From: Proteus terrae
GTDB taxonomy: Bacteria > Pseudomonadota > Gammaproteobacteria > Enterobacterales > Enterobacteriaceae
Direction of reading: 5' to 3'
Assembly: GCF_003144325.1 (NCBI RefSeq)
Contig: NZ_PENS01000012.1
Location: 62,001-126,000, forward strand
DNA: 64,000 nucleotides
In this document: in pieces, positions 19,863 to 28,019 of the stretch
How positions within the stretch are numbered: position 1 is the first letter of the stretch
How the letters are laid out: every line of letters begins with the position of its first letter
The notes under the pieces: model-generated
What the model was told of the DNA's origin: nothing
Seen by the model: only the letters and a program-made list of their open reading frames with translations
Databases searched by the model: none
Translations under genes and position numbers: made by a program

Positions 19863-20801
19863 TTAGTAACTCACTGAGTTTAATAAAACATCTACATACT
19901 TGATAACATCGACACTGGCCTGTTCCATTCGCTCTATATATTGAGTTACCGCTTCTTGATCACCGTTTATATTAGCACTTAGCGCTAAACGCCCACATTC
20001 ATGTACTAATTTATGTGGCTCTTCTAAACGACGAAAAGCCTCTGTACCAGCAAATTTCCGACCATCACCTTGATAATACCATTTCCCTAATCGGCATTCA
20101 GTGTGTTGATTAACACAGTGCTCATCATCATTATTTAATAAATGAATATAAATAGATTCTTTCCATAAAACATGATCGAGTTTGACGGTATTAAAAAACT
20201 GTTGCATCGAAATAAAAGTAAAAATATGTTTAAGCTCGCTCACTTGTTCTGACAATGACGTTAAATTTTGATGTCCTTCTTCTACCTGTATTTTGATTTG
20301 TTGAACCTGTTCTTGGTTTTTTTCTGTCGTTTCTTTAACAGGAATAAAACGAGCACCTAAATTATTATTTATGCTGGCAATAGAAGAAGCTTGTTTCTGG
20401 ATTTCTAATGACAACTTTTTCATCTCTTGAGCTAAAACTGAAAATCCCGCGCCTTCTCGCCCTATATGCCCTGCTTCAATCGCTGAATTTATCGATAAAA
20501 GATTCGCCTGACTGGAAAGCCTATCGATATTGCTGGCGCTCTCTTTAATCTTTTTTAACCAACTAGAGAAATTTTCTATCTCTTCTCGGCTATGCGTAAA
20601 ATGGGTATCAACCTCATTTAAAAATTGAGTTAATAAGCGGGAATTATCCAGCATCTTGCTAAATAGATGTTCCATCTCATCGAGCAAATTAAGCTTATCT
20701 TGTAGCTTATTGCTTGATGCTAAAATCGAATCACGTATAAGTGTGATTGTGTGAATATTACAATCTGTGTGTTTAATAAAAAGCGAATTATAGTCAACCA
20801 T
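19863..20801 (-). CDS. soluble methyl-accepting chemotaxis-type protein with C-terminal CZB zinc-binding domain
   Basis: A 312-residue cytoplasmic receptor without membrane segments. Residues 75-190 form a coiled-coil signalling hairpin whose tip, SSQANLLSINSAIEAG followed by REGAGFSVLAQEM, matches the MCP kinase-control region. Residues 200-312 match the chemoreceptor zinc-binding (CZB) domain: LDHVLWK, a Cys in ECRLGKWYY, and HKLVH supply the 3His/1Cys ligands. CZB receptors such as Helicobacter TlpD sense oxidants through the zinc-bound cysteine. GGGG precedes the ATG. It is unlinked to other chemotaxis genes here. Confidence 0.85.
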   Translation of the reverse strand: MVDYNSLFIKHTDCNIHTITLIRDSILASSNKLQDKLNLLDEMEHLFSKMLDNSRLLTQFLNEVDTHFTHSREEIENFSSWLKKIKESASNIDRLSSQANLLSINSAIEAGHIGREGAGFSVLAQEMKKLSLEIQKQASSIASINNNLGARFIPVKETTEKNQEQVQQIKIQVEEGHQNLTSLSEQVSELKHIFTFISMQQFFNTVKLDHVLWKESIYIHLLNNDDEHCVNQHTECRLGKWYYQGDGRKFAGTEAFRRLEEPHKLVHECGRLALSANINGDQEAVTQYIERMEQASVDVIKYVDVLLNSVSY

Positions 20802-20898
20802 AATATGACAACCCCAATATGCCCACCGAATAAAGAAACCTATAGGTTAATGAGACACAAGGTATTTTCTGTCATATTTGATAGTCATTTATAGCAAT

Positions 20899-20924
20899 GA
20901 AAAAAGCGCGTCAAAGGACGCGCT
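20899..20924 (-). terminator. terminator of the gntKU transcript
   Basis: AGCGCGTC and GACGCGCT form an eight-base stem around AAAG. On the minus strand it is followed by TTTTTT, 28 bases beyond the gntU stop. It is a canonical intrinsic terminator. Confidence 0.88.
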
Positions 20925-20951
20925 AATAATATGAAAAATAAAGATTAGATA

Positions 20952-22289
20952 TCAAAGGAATGTGAAGAAAATCATACCGATCACAGCACCTGTTGTGCCA
21001 AGAATAGTTTCCATTAATGACCATGTTTTTAAGGTTTGAGCTTCTGTTGCACCTGTAAATTTACCAAATAGCCAGAAACCAGAGTCATTAACGTGGCTAA
21101 GAATAATAGAGCCACCCGCAATACAGATTGATAATGCAGCCATTTGAGCACCGCTGTAACCCAGCTCATTGATAACAGGCAAAACTAAACCGACAGCAGT
21201 TAAACAAGCAACTGTTGCTGAACCTTGAATAACACGCACTGCACCAGCCAAAATAAAACATGCGACTGCAATTGGCATACCGGCACCAATTAAAGCATTA
21301 CCCAATGCAGGGCCGACACCAGAATCTACCAGCACTTGTTTAAAGACACCGCCAGCACCTGTTACCAGTAAAATGATCCCTGCGGGTTGGATTGCAGCAG
21401 AACAAATCTCCATCACTTTTTCTTTACTCATACCACGGCGGATTGCTAAGCCGTAAATAGCCACTAAACACGCGACAAGAATAGCGATAAATGGATGGCC
21501 AACAAATTCAAGAATGTTATACAGCTCTGAACCTTTCTCAACGAAACGCGCACCAATAGTTTTGCATCCCACTAACACTAAAGGTAATAACACCAATGCA
21601 AGGCTGAAACCAAAGGAAGGCATTTTGTTCTGACCTAAACTTGGTTCAGACAAATCTTTTGGTAAATCTAAGGTAACGTAACGGCTGATAAAGTTACCAA
21701 AGATAGGACCTGCTAATAACATTCCCGGAATAGCCGCACACAGACCAATTAAGATCATCCAACCAAAATCTGCGTTCATCTGGTCAGCTAACAACATCGG
21801 TGTTGGCCCCGGTAATAAGAAGGCTGCAGCACCTGCAACACCCGCAAATAAAGGGATTGCCATTTTCACTACATTGCCACCTGTACGGCGAGCAACAGCA
21901 AATACAACACCAATTAATAAAACAACGGCTACATCAAAGAACAGAGGTAGAGCACAAATTAAACCTGCGATACCTAATGCGTAGTTGGCACGTTTCTCAC
22001 CAAAATATTTTAATAATCGTACTGCGATTTGGTCTAATGCCCCTGTTTCATGTAGCACCTTACCAAACATTGCTCCCAGTGCGACGACAATAGAGAGGAA
22101 ACCTAAAGTACCTCCCATTCCGTTTTGCATGGTTTGTGTGATTTTTTCCAAAGGCATGCCTGAGAAAATACCCGCACCAATGGCAACAATCATTAATGCA
22201 ATAAAAGCATGTAAACGTGCATACATAACAAAAAAGAGCAGTAATAAAACAGAGCCAACTGCCGTTAGCACAAGTGTTAATGTACTCAT
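20952..22289 (-). CDS. gntU: GntP-family gluconate permease (GntU-like)
   Basis: Inner-membrane gluconate:H+ symporter of 445 residues, close to E. coli GntU/GntT. About twelve hydrophobic segments are visible. Family segments include GMGGTLGFLSIVVALGAMFG near residue 58, ALPLFFDVAVVLLIGV near 113 and GPTPMLLADQMNADFGWM near 162. Its ATG overlaps the gntK stop as ATGA, with GGGGAA upstream, so uptake and phosphorylation are coupled. Low-affinity GntU is favoured over GntT because of the gntK-gntU arrangement. Confidence 0.92.
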   Translation of the reverse strand: MSTLTLVLTAVGSVLLLLFFVMYARLHAFIALMIVAIGAGIFSGMPLEKITQTMQNGMGGTLGFLSIVVALGAMFGKVLHETGALDQIAVRLLKYFGEKRANYALGIAGLICALPLFFDVAVVLLIGVVFAVARRTGGNVVKMAIPLFAGVAGAAAFLLPGPTPMLLADQMNADFGWMILIGLCAAIPGMLLAGPIFGNFISRYVTLDLPKDLSEPSLGQNKMPSFGFSLALVLLPLVLVGCKTIGARFVEKGSELYNILEFVGHPFIAILVACLVAIYGLAIRRGMSKEKVMEICSAAIQPAGIILLVTGAGGVFKQVLVDSGVGPALGNALIGAGMPIAVACFILAGAVRVIQGSATVACLTAVGLVLPVINELGYSGAQMAALSICIAGGSIILSHVNDSGFWLFGKFTGATEAQTLKTWSLMETILGTTGAVIGMIFFTFL

Positions 22290-22840
22290 ACCATTTCCCC
22301 TTCAAAAGTCCCTTGAGTGACTGAATTTATCTTATTAATTACACTTTCAATCACATCATCAAGTGGCATTGAAATATCAATTTCATACACATCGTTTTCA
22401 GCTGTTGTTGGCTCTTCTAGGGTTTCAAATTGTGTCACTAACATTTGAGGTTTAAAGAAGTGTCCTTTACGCGCTTTTAAACGACTTTCAATCAGCGCAT
22501 AGTCACCTTTTAAATATAAAAAGTGCAGGCATTGATTGCCGTCTCTTAACATATCGCGATACTGTTTTTTCAATGCAGAACAAACAATTAACGAAACACT
22601 ATTGGTTCTTTGCATTGCAAATGCGGCATCATTTAATGCTTGTAGCCAAGGTTTACGATCTTCATCATTTAAAGCATGGCCTGATGCCATTTTAGTAATA
22701 TTTGAGCGAGGATGGAGGAAATCACCGTCCAAAAATGCAGCACCTGTACGTTGTGCTACACCACTTGCGACCGCAGATTTACCGCTGCCTGATACCCCCA
22801 TTAAGATGAAAACATGGTGTAGGGATTGGGTATCGTTCAT
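22286..22840 (-). CDS. gntK: gluconokinase
   Basis: Cytoplasmic kinase that converts gluconate to 6-phosphogluconate for the Entner-Doudoroff or pentose-phosphate pathway. It is 184 residues (E. coli GntK 175). The Walker A P-loop GVSGSGKS is at residues 15-22, followed by FLDGDFLHPRSNITKMASGHALNDEDRKPWL, the substrate-binding stretch of the family. AAAGGAG precedes the ATG. It is the first gene of the gntKU operon, under a GntR palindrome 40-68 bases upstream of its start. Confidence 0.94.
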   Translation of the reverse strand: MNDTQSLHHVFILMGVSGSGKSAVASGVAQRTGAAFLDGDFLHPRSNITKMASGHALNDEDRKPWLQALNDAAFAMQRTNSVSLIVCSALKKQYRDMLRDGNQCLHFLYLKGDYALIESRLKARKGHFFKPQMLVTQFETLEEPTTAENDVYEIDISMPLDDVIESVINKINSVTQGTFEGEMV

Positions 22841-22860
22841 AGAATGCTCCTTTAAGGCAG

Positions 22861-22867
22861 ATATTAA
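22861..22867 (-). promoter_or_regulatory. gntK: probable -10 element of the gntKU promoter
   Basis: Read on the minus strand this is TTAATAT, about 20 bases upstream of the gntK ATG and just downstream of the GntR palindrome. The -35 region would fall inside the palindrome, which fits repression by promoter occlusion. The assignment is by position only. Confidence 0.45.
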
Positions 22868-22879
22868 GTCTTTTTTGTA

Positions 22880-22908
22880 ATGTTACCCGTAACTGTTACG
22901 GGTAACAT
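22880..22908. promoter_or_regulatory. double GntR operator (29-bp palindrome)
   Basis: The halves ATGTTACCCGTAAC and GTTACGGGTAACAT are exact inverted copies around a single central T. Each half is itself a GntR-type site (TGTTAC followed by GTAAC), so two operators share the centre. GntR of E. coli recognises ATGTTA/TAACAT dyads. The site lies just upstream of gntK and points to repression by the GntR encoded next door, released by gluconate. Confidence 0.88.
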
Positions 22909-22960
22909 ATCCGAAGTGGCAAGGTAAATACAACAACGAAGATCAACTAAGAAGTGAAAA

Positions 22961-22976
22961 TGTGAAGCGACTCTCA
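22961..22976. promoter_or_regulatory. possible CRP binding site upstream of gntK
   Basis: TGTGA-N6-TCTCA differs at one position from the CRP consensus TGTGA-N6-TCACA. It lies about 70 bases upstream of the GntR palindrome, in keeping with the known catabolite control of gluconate genes in E. coli. Distance and match are only suggestive. Confidence 0.4.
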
Positions 22977-23091
22977 AATGAAAGTAAGATGATCTACAAA
23001 ATGACAACAAAATATCTGACCAACATCTTTTTTATTCACAGTCAAATTACGAGTAATAACACTGAAAGAGAGAAGACTTTTCAATAAAAAA

Positions 23092-23119
23092 CCCTACTGT
23101 TACAAACATAACAATAGGG
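23092..23119 (-). terminator. terminator of gntR
   Basis: CCCTACTGTTA and TAACAATAGGG form a stem with one mismatch around a six-base loop. On the minus strand it is followed by TTTTTTATTG, about 45 bases after the gntR stop, so it ends the gntR message before the gntKU promoter. Confidence 0.8.
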
Positions 23120-23163
23120 CTTCAAAAAATATTATTTTCTAAAATTATCAGCAAGTTAATTAA

Positions 23164-24159
23164 TTATATACTTTCACCCGTAATAATGCGGAAACCAACA
23201 TCAATCACTTGGCCTCGAGCAATTTTGCCTTTCATTCGCTTAAGCAATAAATCAGCAGCTTGTTGCCCCATTTCATCACGAGGGGTAAAGATACTCGCCA
23301 AACGAGGCGTCATCACTTGTCCAACATCGTGCCCGTGGAAACCCGATATCGCAATATCCTCCGGCACAGAAATGCCTAAACGTTGACACTCAAAAATGGC
23401 ACCAATTGCGATATCGTCATTGGTACAATAAAGTCCGTCTAAATCAGGATATTGCTTACGTGCAGCATGTAATAATTCAGCCCCTAACGAATAAGATGAG
23501 CTTTTTGGTGTCATCACATTGCCAATAGGTAAACCCGCATTTTGCATTGCGTTTTCATAACCTTGTAAACGCATTAAGGTTCTTTCGTCCTGTCTAGCAC
23601 CAAGATAGATAACCCGTTTGCATCCACGTTTGATCATCTCATTGACCATCTGTTCTGAAGCGTCAACGTTATCTAATCCTACTGCCGAGTCAAAACAAGG
23701 CGAAACGCTATCCATGATTTCTACCACAGGAATGCCCGCAGTTTCTAACATTTTCATTGTCTTTGGTGTGTGCGTTCTTTCAGCGAGAATAAGCCCATCG
23801 ATATTATAAGAGAGTAATGAAAGTAGGCGTTCTTCTTCTTTTTCAGCACGATATCCGTAGTGCGCTAACATGGTTTGATAACCGTATTTATCGGTCACTG
23901 ATTCAATGCCACGAATAACTTCAGCAAAAACTTGGTTAGTTAAAGAAGGCAGCAATACCCCAATCGCATGACTGGTTGAATTCGATAAAATATCAGGGGC
24001 ACGATTAGGAATATAATTGAGGCTATCTAATTCGCGCGCAATTTTTTCTCGTAAAGCTTCAGAGACTTGTTCGGGATTACGCAAAAAACGACTCACTGTC
24101 ATTTTGGTAACACCAACTCGTGAAGCGACATCCTGTAATGAGGGGCGTTTTTTCTTCAT
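23164..24159 (-). CDS. gntR: GntR, LacI-family gluconate repressor
   Basis: Repressor of gluconate genes, 331 residues from the ATG at 24159, the same as E. coli GntR; an upstream TTG at 24171 would add four residues and is not preferred. The N-terminal LacI helix-turn-helix reads LQDVASRVGVTKMTVSRFLRNPEQVS, followed by a hinge and a periplasmic-binding-protein-like effector domain (GVLLPSLTNQVFAEVIRGIESV near residue 60, CTNDDIAIGAIFECQRLG near 245). It lies upstream of gntKU in the same direction but with its own terminator, as in enteric gnt loci. Confidence 0.93.
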   Translation of the reverse strand: MKKKRPSLQDVASRVGVTKMTVSRFLRNPEQVSEALREKIARELDSLNYIPNRAPDILSNSTSHAIGVLLPSLTNQVFAEVIRGIESVTDKYGYQTMLAHYGYRAEKEEERLLSLLSYNIDGLILAERTHTPKTMKMLETAGIPVVEIMDSVSPCFDSAVGLDNVDASEQMVNEMIKRGCKRVIYLGARQDERTLMRLQGYENAMQNAGLPIGNVMTPKSSSYSLGAELLHAARKQYPDLDGLYCTNDDIAIGAIFECQRLGISVPEDIAISGFHGHDVGQVMTPRLASIFTPRDEMGQQAADLLLKRMKGKIARGQVIDVGFRIITGESI

Positions 24160-24331
24160 TTTATATCGCAACTATCCAAAAACACTCGTATTAATACGCG
24201 CTTTAATTTTCCAAGAACGCTGATTATAGCCCTAGGTTATACACTATTTCGAATAAAGTTTTTCAGATGTGTACTTAGATTTGATTTTGACTGATGATCC
24301 CTTGACTTAAGCCAAAGGAAATATAGTATTC

Positions 24332-24359
24332 ATCGCTATATAATAAATGAAACAACGAT
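24332..24359. promoter_or_regulatory. ModE-like operator upstream of the metal ABC operon
   Basis: The left half is ATCGCTATATA, then a six-base spacer (ATAAAT), then GAAACAACGAT. Against the ModE operator form I remember (ATCGnTATATA-N6-TATATAACGAT) the left half is a full match and the right half matches 8 of 11. It lies 31 bases before the first ATG of the operon, where bound ModE-molybdate would block transcription. A second box with identical geometry precedes the TonB receptor gene. This reading is an inference from sequence. Confidence 0.65.
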
Positions 24360-24390
24360 ACCAATATAAAACAATAAACAGTGTGAACTT

Positions 24391-25422
24391 ATGGCGATCC
24401 GTAGACGACAATTTCTAACTTACCTCACAACAATTGCGACATTATCAGCGCTTCCGCATTCTGTAAGAGCAGCAATAACCTCACGTATTGCAGCACAATT
24501 CGGTCATGTTCCAGCATCAACCGCGATCCATCGCGTAATAAGTGCAGGGCCTCCTACTGATCAATTGTTACTTGCATTAGCGCCTGAAAAATTATTGGGT
24601 TTTTCTTCACTTAATTTAGAAAAAAGCCCTTTGTTTTCAGATGAACTACGTAAATTACCGCGTTTAGGGCGCTTATCAGGACGAGGAAGTACACTCTCTT
24701 TAGAAGCTTTACTGACGTTAGAGCCAGATCTCATTATTGATAGTGGCAATGTCGATGAAACCTATCGTTCATTAGCGAAACGTGTTTCTGATCAAACGGG
24801 TGTACCTTATGTGTTAATTGATGGCACATTAAAAGATAGTCCAGCTCAGTTACGCCAAACAGGTGCTTTATTAGGTGTTACAGAAAGAGCAGAAACATTA
24901 GCGCTTATTGCAGAGCAATATCTTAGTGATGCTGCCTTATTTGCTTCTACACAAAAAACAAACCCTCGTTTTTACCTTGCGCGTGGTGCAAAAGGGTTAC
25001 AAACAGGTGCAAGAAACTCTATCCATACCGAAGCGATTGAAACATTAGGCTTTGAAAACGTAGTAGATATTCCGAATTTCACTGGATTAACGGATGTTTC
25101 ACCAGAGCAGCTTCTGATGTGGGATCCTGAAATTATCATCACACAAGATGAAAATGCCTATCAGCAAATTATGCAAGACTCTGTATGGAAAAGTATTCAA
25201 GCCGTTAAAAACAACAAAGTGCTACTGTTTAAAGGCTTACCATTTGGTTGGTTAGATGGTCCTCCGGGGATCAACCGTTTAATGGGAATGCGTCGCTTAC
25301 AAAGCCATTTTGACGCTCGAATAGAAAAACAAGTCGCTCAAGATCTGCAAAATTACTTTGCTCATTTTTATCATACGCAATTAAGTGCTGAACTATGTCA
25401 GCAATTGCTGGGGTATTCATGA
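24391..25422 (+). CDS. Tat-exported periplasmic binding protein of a metal/oxyanion ABC transporter (FecB/MolA-like)
   Basis: A 343-residue substrate-binding protein of the cluster that carries siderophores, haem, B12 and, in Haemophilus MolA, molybdate or tungstate. The N-terminus has a twin-arginine motif (RRRQFL) and a hydrophobic stretch ending near VRAA, so it is probably exported folded by Tat, which is less common for this family. Two lobes linked by a long helix are predicted; the segment GLTDVSPEQLLMWDPEIIIT near residue 235 is typical. First gene of a tightly overlapping operon behind a ModE-like operator. Confidence 0.82.
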   Translation: MAIRRRQFLTYLTTIATLSALPHSVRAAITSRIAAQFGHVPASTAIHRVISAGPPTDQLLLALAPEKLLGFSSLNLEKSPLFSDELRKLPRLGRLSGRGSTLSLEALLTLEPDLIIDSGNVDETYRSLAKRVSDQTGVPYVLIDGTLKDSPAQLRQTGALLGVTERAETLALIAEQYLSDAALFASTQKTNPRFYLARGAKGLQTGARNSIHTEAIETLGFENVVDIPNFTGLTDVSPEQLLMWDPEIIITQDENAYQQIMQDSVWKSIQAVKNNKVLLFKGLPFGWLDGPPGINRLMGMRRLQSHFDARIEKQVAQDLQNYFAHFYHTQLSAELCQQLLGYS

Positions 25423-26414
25423 GTCAATCCGTACGCATCACGCTTTTATTTGCATTATTCTCCATCGTTACGTTAATTGCGATTACTAGTGGTAAGTATT
25501 CACTTACTGGTAACGAGCTGTGGACACTGGTAAGTAATAAATTAACGGGCAATATAGAGTATAACCGCACTGAAACTGTCTTCTGGCAAATAAGATTTCC
25601 CCGCGTTCTGGCGGCAATTTTAATTGGTGGAGGACTTGCGATTGCTGGAGCAGCTTATCAAGGCATGTTCCGTAATCCTTTGGTATCACCCGATATTCTC
25701 GGCGTTTCATCAGGTGCTGGAGTGGGTGCTGTATTCGGTATTTTTCTTGGGCAATCCATGTTGTCGATCCAGCTTTTTGCCTTTGCTGGCGGCTTAACAA
25801 CAGTGGCCCTAGTCTACTTTATTGCGAGGCTTGCGAAACAACACGATCCGGTGCTTTCCCTTGTGTTGGTTGGTATTGCTATTAGTGCATTATGTGGCTC
25901 AGCAATCTCATTAATGAAAATTCTTGCTGATCCTTATACTCAATTGCCTTCCATTACCTTTTGGCTCTTAGGCGGGCTTTCGACCATTACTGCTTCTGAT
26001 TTAGTTTCTGTCGCACCTTTAATGTTAGTTGGTTTTATTCCACTCATTTTATTACGCTGGCGTATGAATATTCTCAGTTTATCTGATGAAGAAGCCAGAG
26101 CATTAGGTTTAAACGTCGAAGTAACCCGACTTGTCTTTATTTTGTCAGCCACACTAATCACCGCAAGTGCGGTTTCTATCGCGGGTATTATTGGGTGGCT
26201 AGGCTTAATTGTTCCTCACATCGCAAGATTGTTAGTGGGCGCTAACTTTAGCCAACAACTTCCTGTTTCCTTACTTGTGGGAGCTATAATGTTGTTAATT
26301 ACAGATACATTGGCTCGCACAATTGCCAATATTGAACTTCCACTAGGCATTTTAACATCTGCCATTGGTGCGCCATTCTTCTTAATGTTGTTACTTAGAA
26401 CGAGGAAAGGCTGA
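25419..26414 (+). CDS. FecCD/BtuC-type ABC permease (MolB-like)
   Basis: A 331-residue inner-membrane permease with about ten hydrophobic segments. Typical BtuC/FecCD elements are RFPRVLAAILIGGGLAIAGAAYQGMFRNPLVSPDILGVSSGAGVGA near residue 60 and the late IAGIIGWLGLIVPHIARLLVG segment that contacts the ATPase. The start at 25419 overlaps the previous stop as ATGA; an earlier ATG at 25395 would overlap the binding-protein gene by 28 bases. It is the pore of the importer formed with its two neighbours. Confidence 0.88.
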   Translation: MSQSVRITLLFALFSIVTLIAITSGKYSLTGNELWTLVSNKLTGNIEYNRTETVFWQIRFPRVLAAILIGGGLAIAGAAYQGMFRNPLVSPDILGVSSGAGVGAVFGIFLGQSMLSIQLFAFAGGLTTVALVYFIARLAKQHDPVLSLVLVGIAISALCGSAISLMKILADPYTQLPSITFWLLGGLSTITASDLVSVAPLMLVGFIPLILLRWRMNILSLSDEEARALGLNVEVTRLVFILSATLITASAVSIAGIIGWLGLIVPHIARLLVGANFSQQLPVSLLVGAIMLLITDTLARTIANIELPLGILTSAIGAPFFLMLLLRTRKG

Positions 26415-27208
26415 TGATCATTGCTAATGCAAAGCAACTCACCATTGGTTATAAAGGCAAAACCTTAATTAGAGATCTTACATTCCACATCGAACAAGGA
26501 CAAATCATCTGCTTATTAGGTGCCAATGGCTGCGGTAAAACGACGCTAATGCGAACACTATTAGGGCTAATACCTTGTATTGATGGTGAGATCAATATTG
26601 CGGGAAAAACATTAAGTGAGTGGTCACCAACCGAACTTGCCAAAGTAGTTGCCTATGTTCCTCAAGCCACACATATCCCCTTTTCTTTTAATGTCATCGA
26701 TATGGTTGTAATGGGGCGAGGTGCACATCTCTCTTTTTTCTCTATGCCTAGCTCGCAAGATAAAGCGATGGCAATGGGAACCTTAGAATTGCTCTCGCTT
26801 TCTCATCTTGCTCACCGAACTTTTGATACTTTAAGTGGTGGTGAAAAACAGATGGTTTTGATTGCTCGTGCTTTAGTGCAACAACCCAAGTTGCTGATCA
26901 TGGATGAACCTGCTGCAAGCCTTGATTTCGGTAATCAAATCAAACTGCTTACCCAAGTTAAGGCACTAAAAGCTTTAGGGATCAGCGTTTTTATGTCTAC
27001 ACATCACCCTCAACATGCTGCCTCTTTGGCGGATGATGTTATTTTACTGACACCGCATACCCCTGTTTTGCAAAACAGCCCTGAAGTTTTGCTGACACCC
27101 GATAATTTAGCGCACCTTTATGGTGTACAACCAACAGATATTCAGGCGCATTTTCACGCCTACTCTGATAATAAAAATGACTATAGGCAAGAATATGAAC
27201 ACTATTGA
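26414..27208 (+). CDS. ABC transporter ATPase (FecE/MolC-like)
   Basis: A 264-residue cytoplasmic ATPase. Walker A GANGCGKTT is at residues 36-44, the signature LSGGEKQ near 137, Walker B LLIMDEP near 155 and the H-loop STHHPQHA near 197. Its start overlaps the permease stop by one base and its end overlaps the methyltransferase gene by 14 bases. It energises import of the metal or metal chelate captured by the upstream binding protein. Confidence 0.9.
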   Translation: MIIANAKQLTIGYKGKTLIRDLTFHIEQGQIICLLGANGCGKTTLMRTLLGLIPCIDGEINIAGKTLSEWSPTELAKVVAYVPQATHIPFSFNVIDMVVMGRGAHLSFFSMPSSQDKAMAMGTLELLSLSHLAHRTFDTLSGGEKQMVLIARALVQQPKLLIMDEPAASLDFGNQIKLLTQVKALKALGISVFMSTHHPQHAASLADDVILLTPHTPVLQNSPEVLLTPDNLAHLYGVQPTDIQAHFHAYSDNKNDYRQEYEHY

Positions 27209-28019
27209 AACCACAGATTTTGCTGAACTTTATAAAAACCACATGGTACAGGCTGAAAGAACCAAAAAAGAGCCTGAACATTGGGATAAACGTGCTGAAA
27301 AAATGGCAGAAACTTGTGCCAACCCTAATGATCCTTATTTAATAAAATTTCGTGAAATGATGGATTTTACGGGTGCTGAAACCCTATTAGATGTGGGTTG
27401 TGGCCCCGGCTCTATCAGCATTCATGTGGCAGATAAATTCAAAAAAACCATTGGGATTGATTACAGTACAGGTATGTTAGCTGTTGCTAAACGCAGAGCT
27501 GAGCAAGCAGGTATCAACCACGCTGAATTTATCACTTGCTCATGGGAAGATAGCTGGGACCAACTTCCTCAATGTGATATCGCCGTTGCTTCACGCTCAA
27601 CATTAGTGATGGATTTACAAGCCGCACTCTTAAAACTGAATCGCCAAGCTAAATTACGTGTTTATACTACTCACACGGTTTCTCCAACCTTCGTTGACCA
27701 ACGTATTATTCGCTTATTGGGTCGTGAGGTTCCTACGCTCCCAACGTACATTTATGCTGTGAATATGCTAAACCAAATGGGTATTCACCCTAAAGTAGAT
27801 TATATCCGTAGCCGTAATTGCCAGAGTAATTTCAATAGCCTCGAGCAATTTATTGAAGGCATTAATTTCTCCGTAGGGCCTTTAAGCAAGGACGAAATTG
27901 TACGTCTAACTAATTACTATCATGAAAGTATTGAAAAAGGAGTTTCACTGATTTCACCAACTCGTGATTGGGCAATGGTTTCTTGGGATGTCGTTCCTGA
28001 AAGCGAGTTAAACCTATGA
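27195..28019 (+). CDS. class I SAM-dependent methyltransferase in the metal-uptake operon
   Basis: A 274-residue methyltransferase starting at 27195 (MNTIETTDF); the open frame from 27120 is ignored because it runs far into the ATPase gene. The SAM-binding motif I is LLDVGCGPGS near residue 63, followed by the acidic motif II IGIDYSTGM and the post-II segment FITCSWEDSWD. The substrate is unknown. Its place between an importer ATPase and ModD, overlapping both, suggests it modifies the transported ligand or a chelator. Not recognised as a named cofactor-pathway enzyme. Confidence 0.8.
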   Translation: MNTIETTDFAELYKNHMVQAERTKKEPEHWDKRAEKMAETCANPNDPYLIKFREMMDFTGAETLLDVGCGPGSISIHVADKFKKTIGIDYSTGMLAVAKRRAEQAGINHAEFITCSWEDSWDQLPQCDIAVASRSTLVMDLQAALLKLNRQAKLRVYTTHTVSPTFVDQRIIRLLGREVPTLPTYIYAVNMLNQMGIHPKVDYIRSRNCQSNFNSLEQFIEGINFSVGPLSKDEIVRLTNYYHESIEKGVSLISPTRDWAMVSWDVVPESELNL

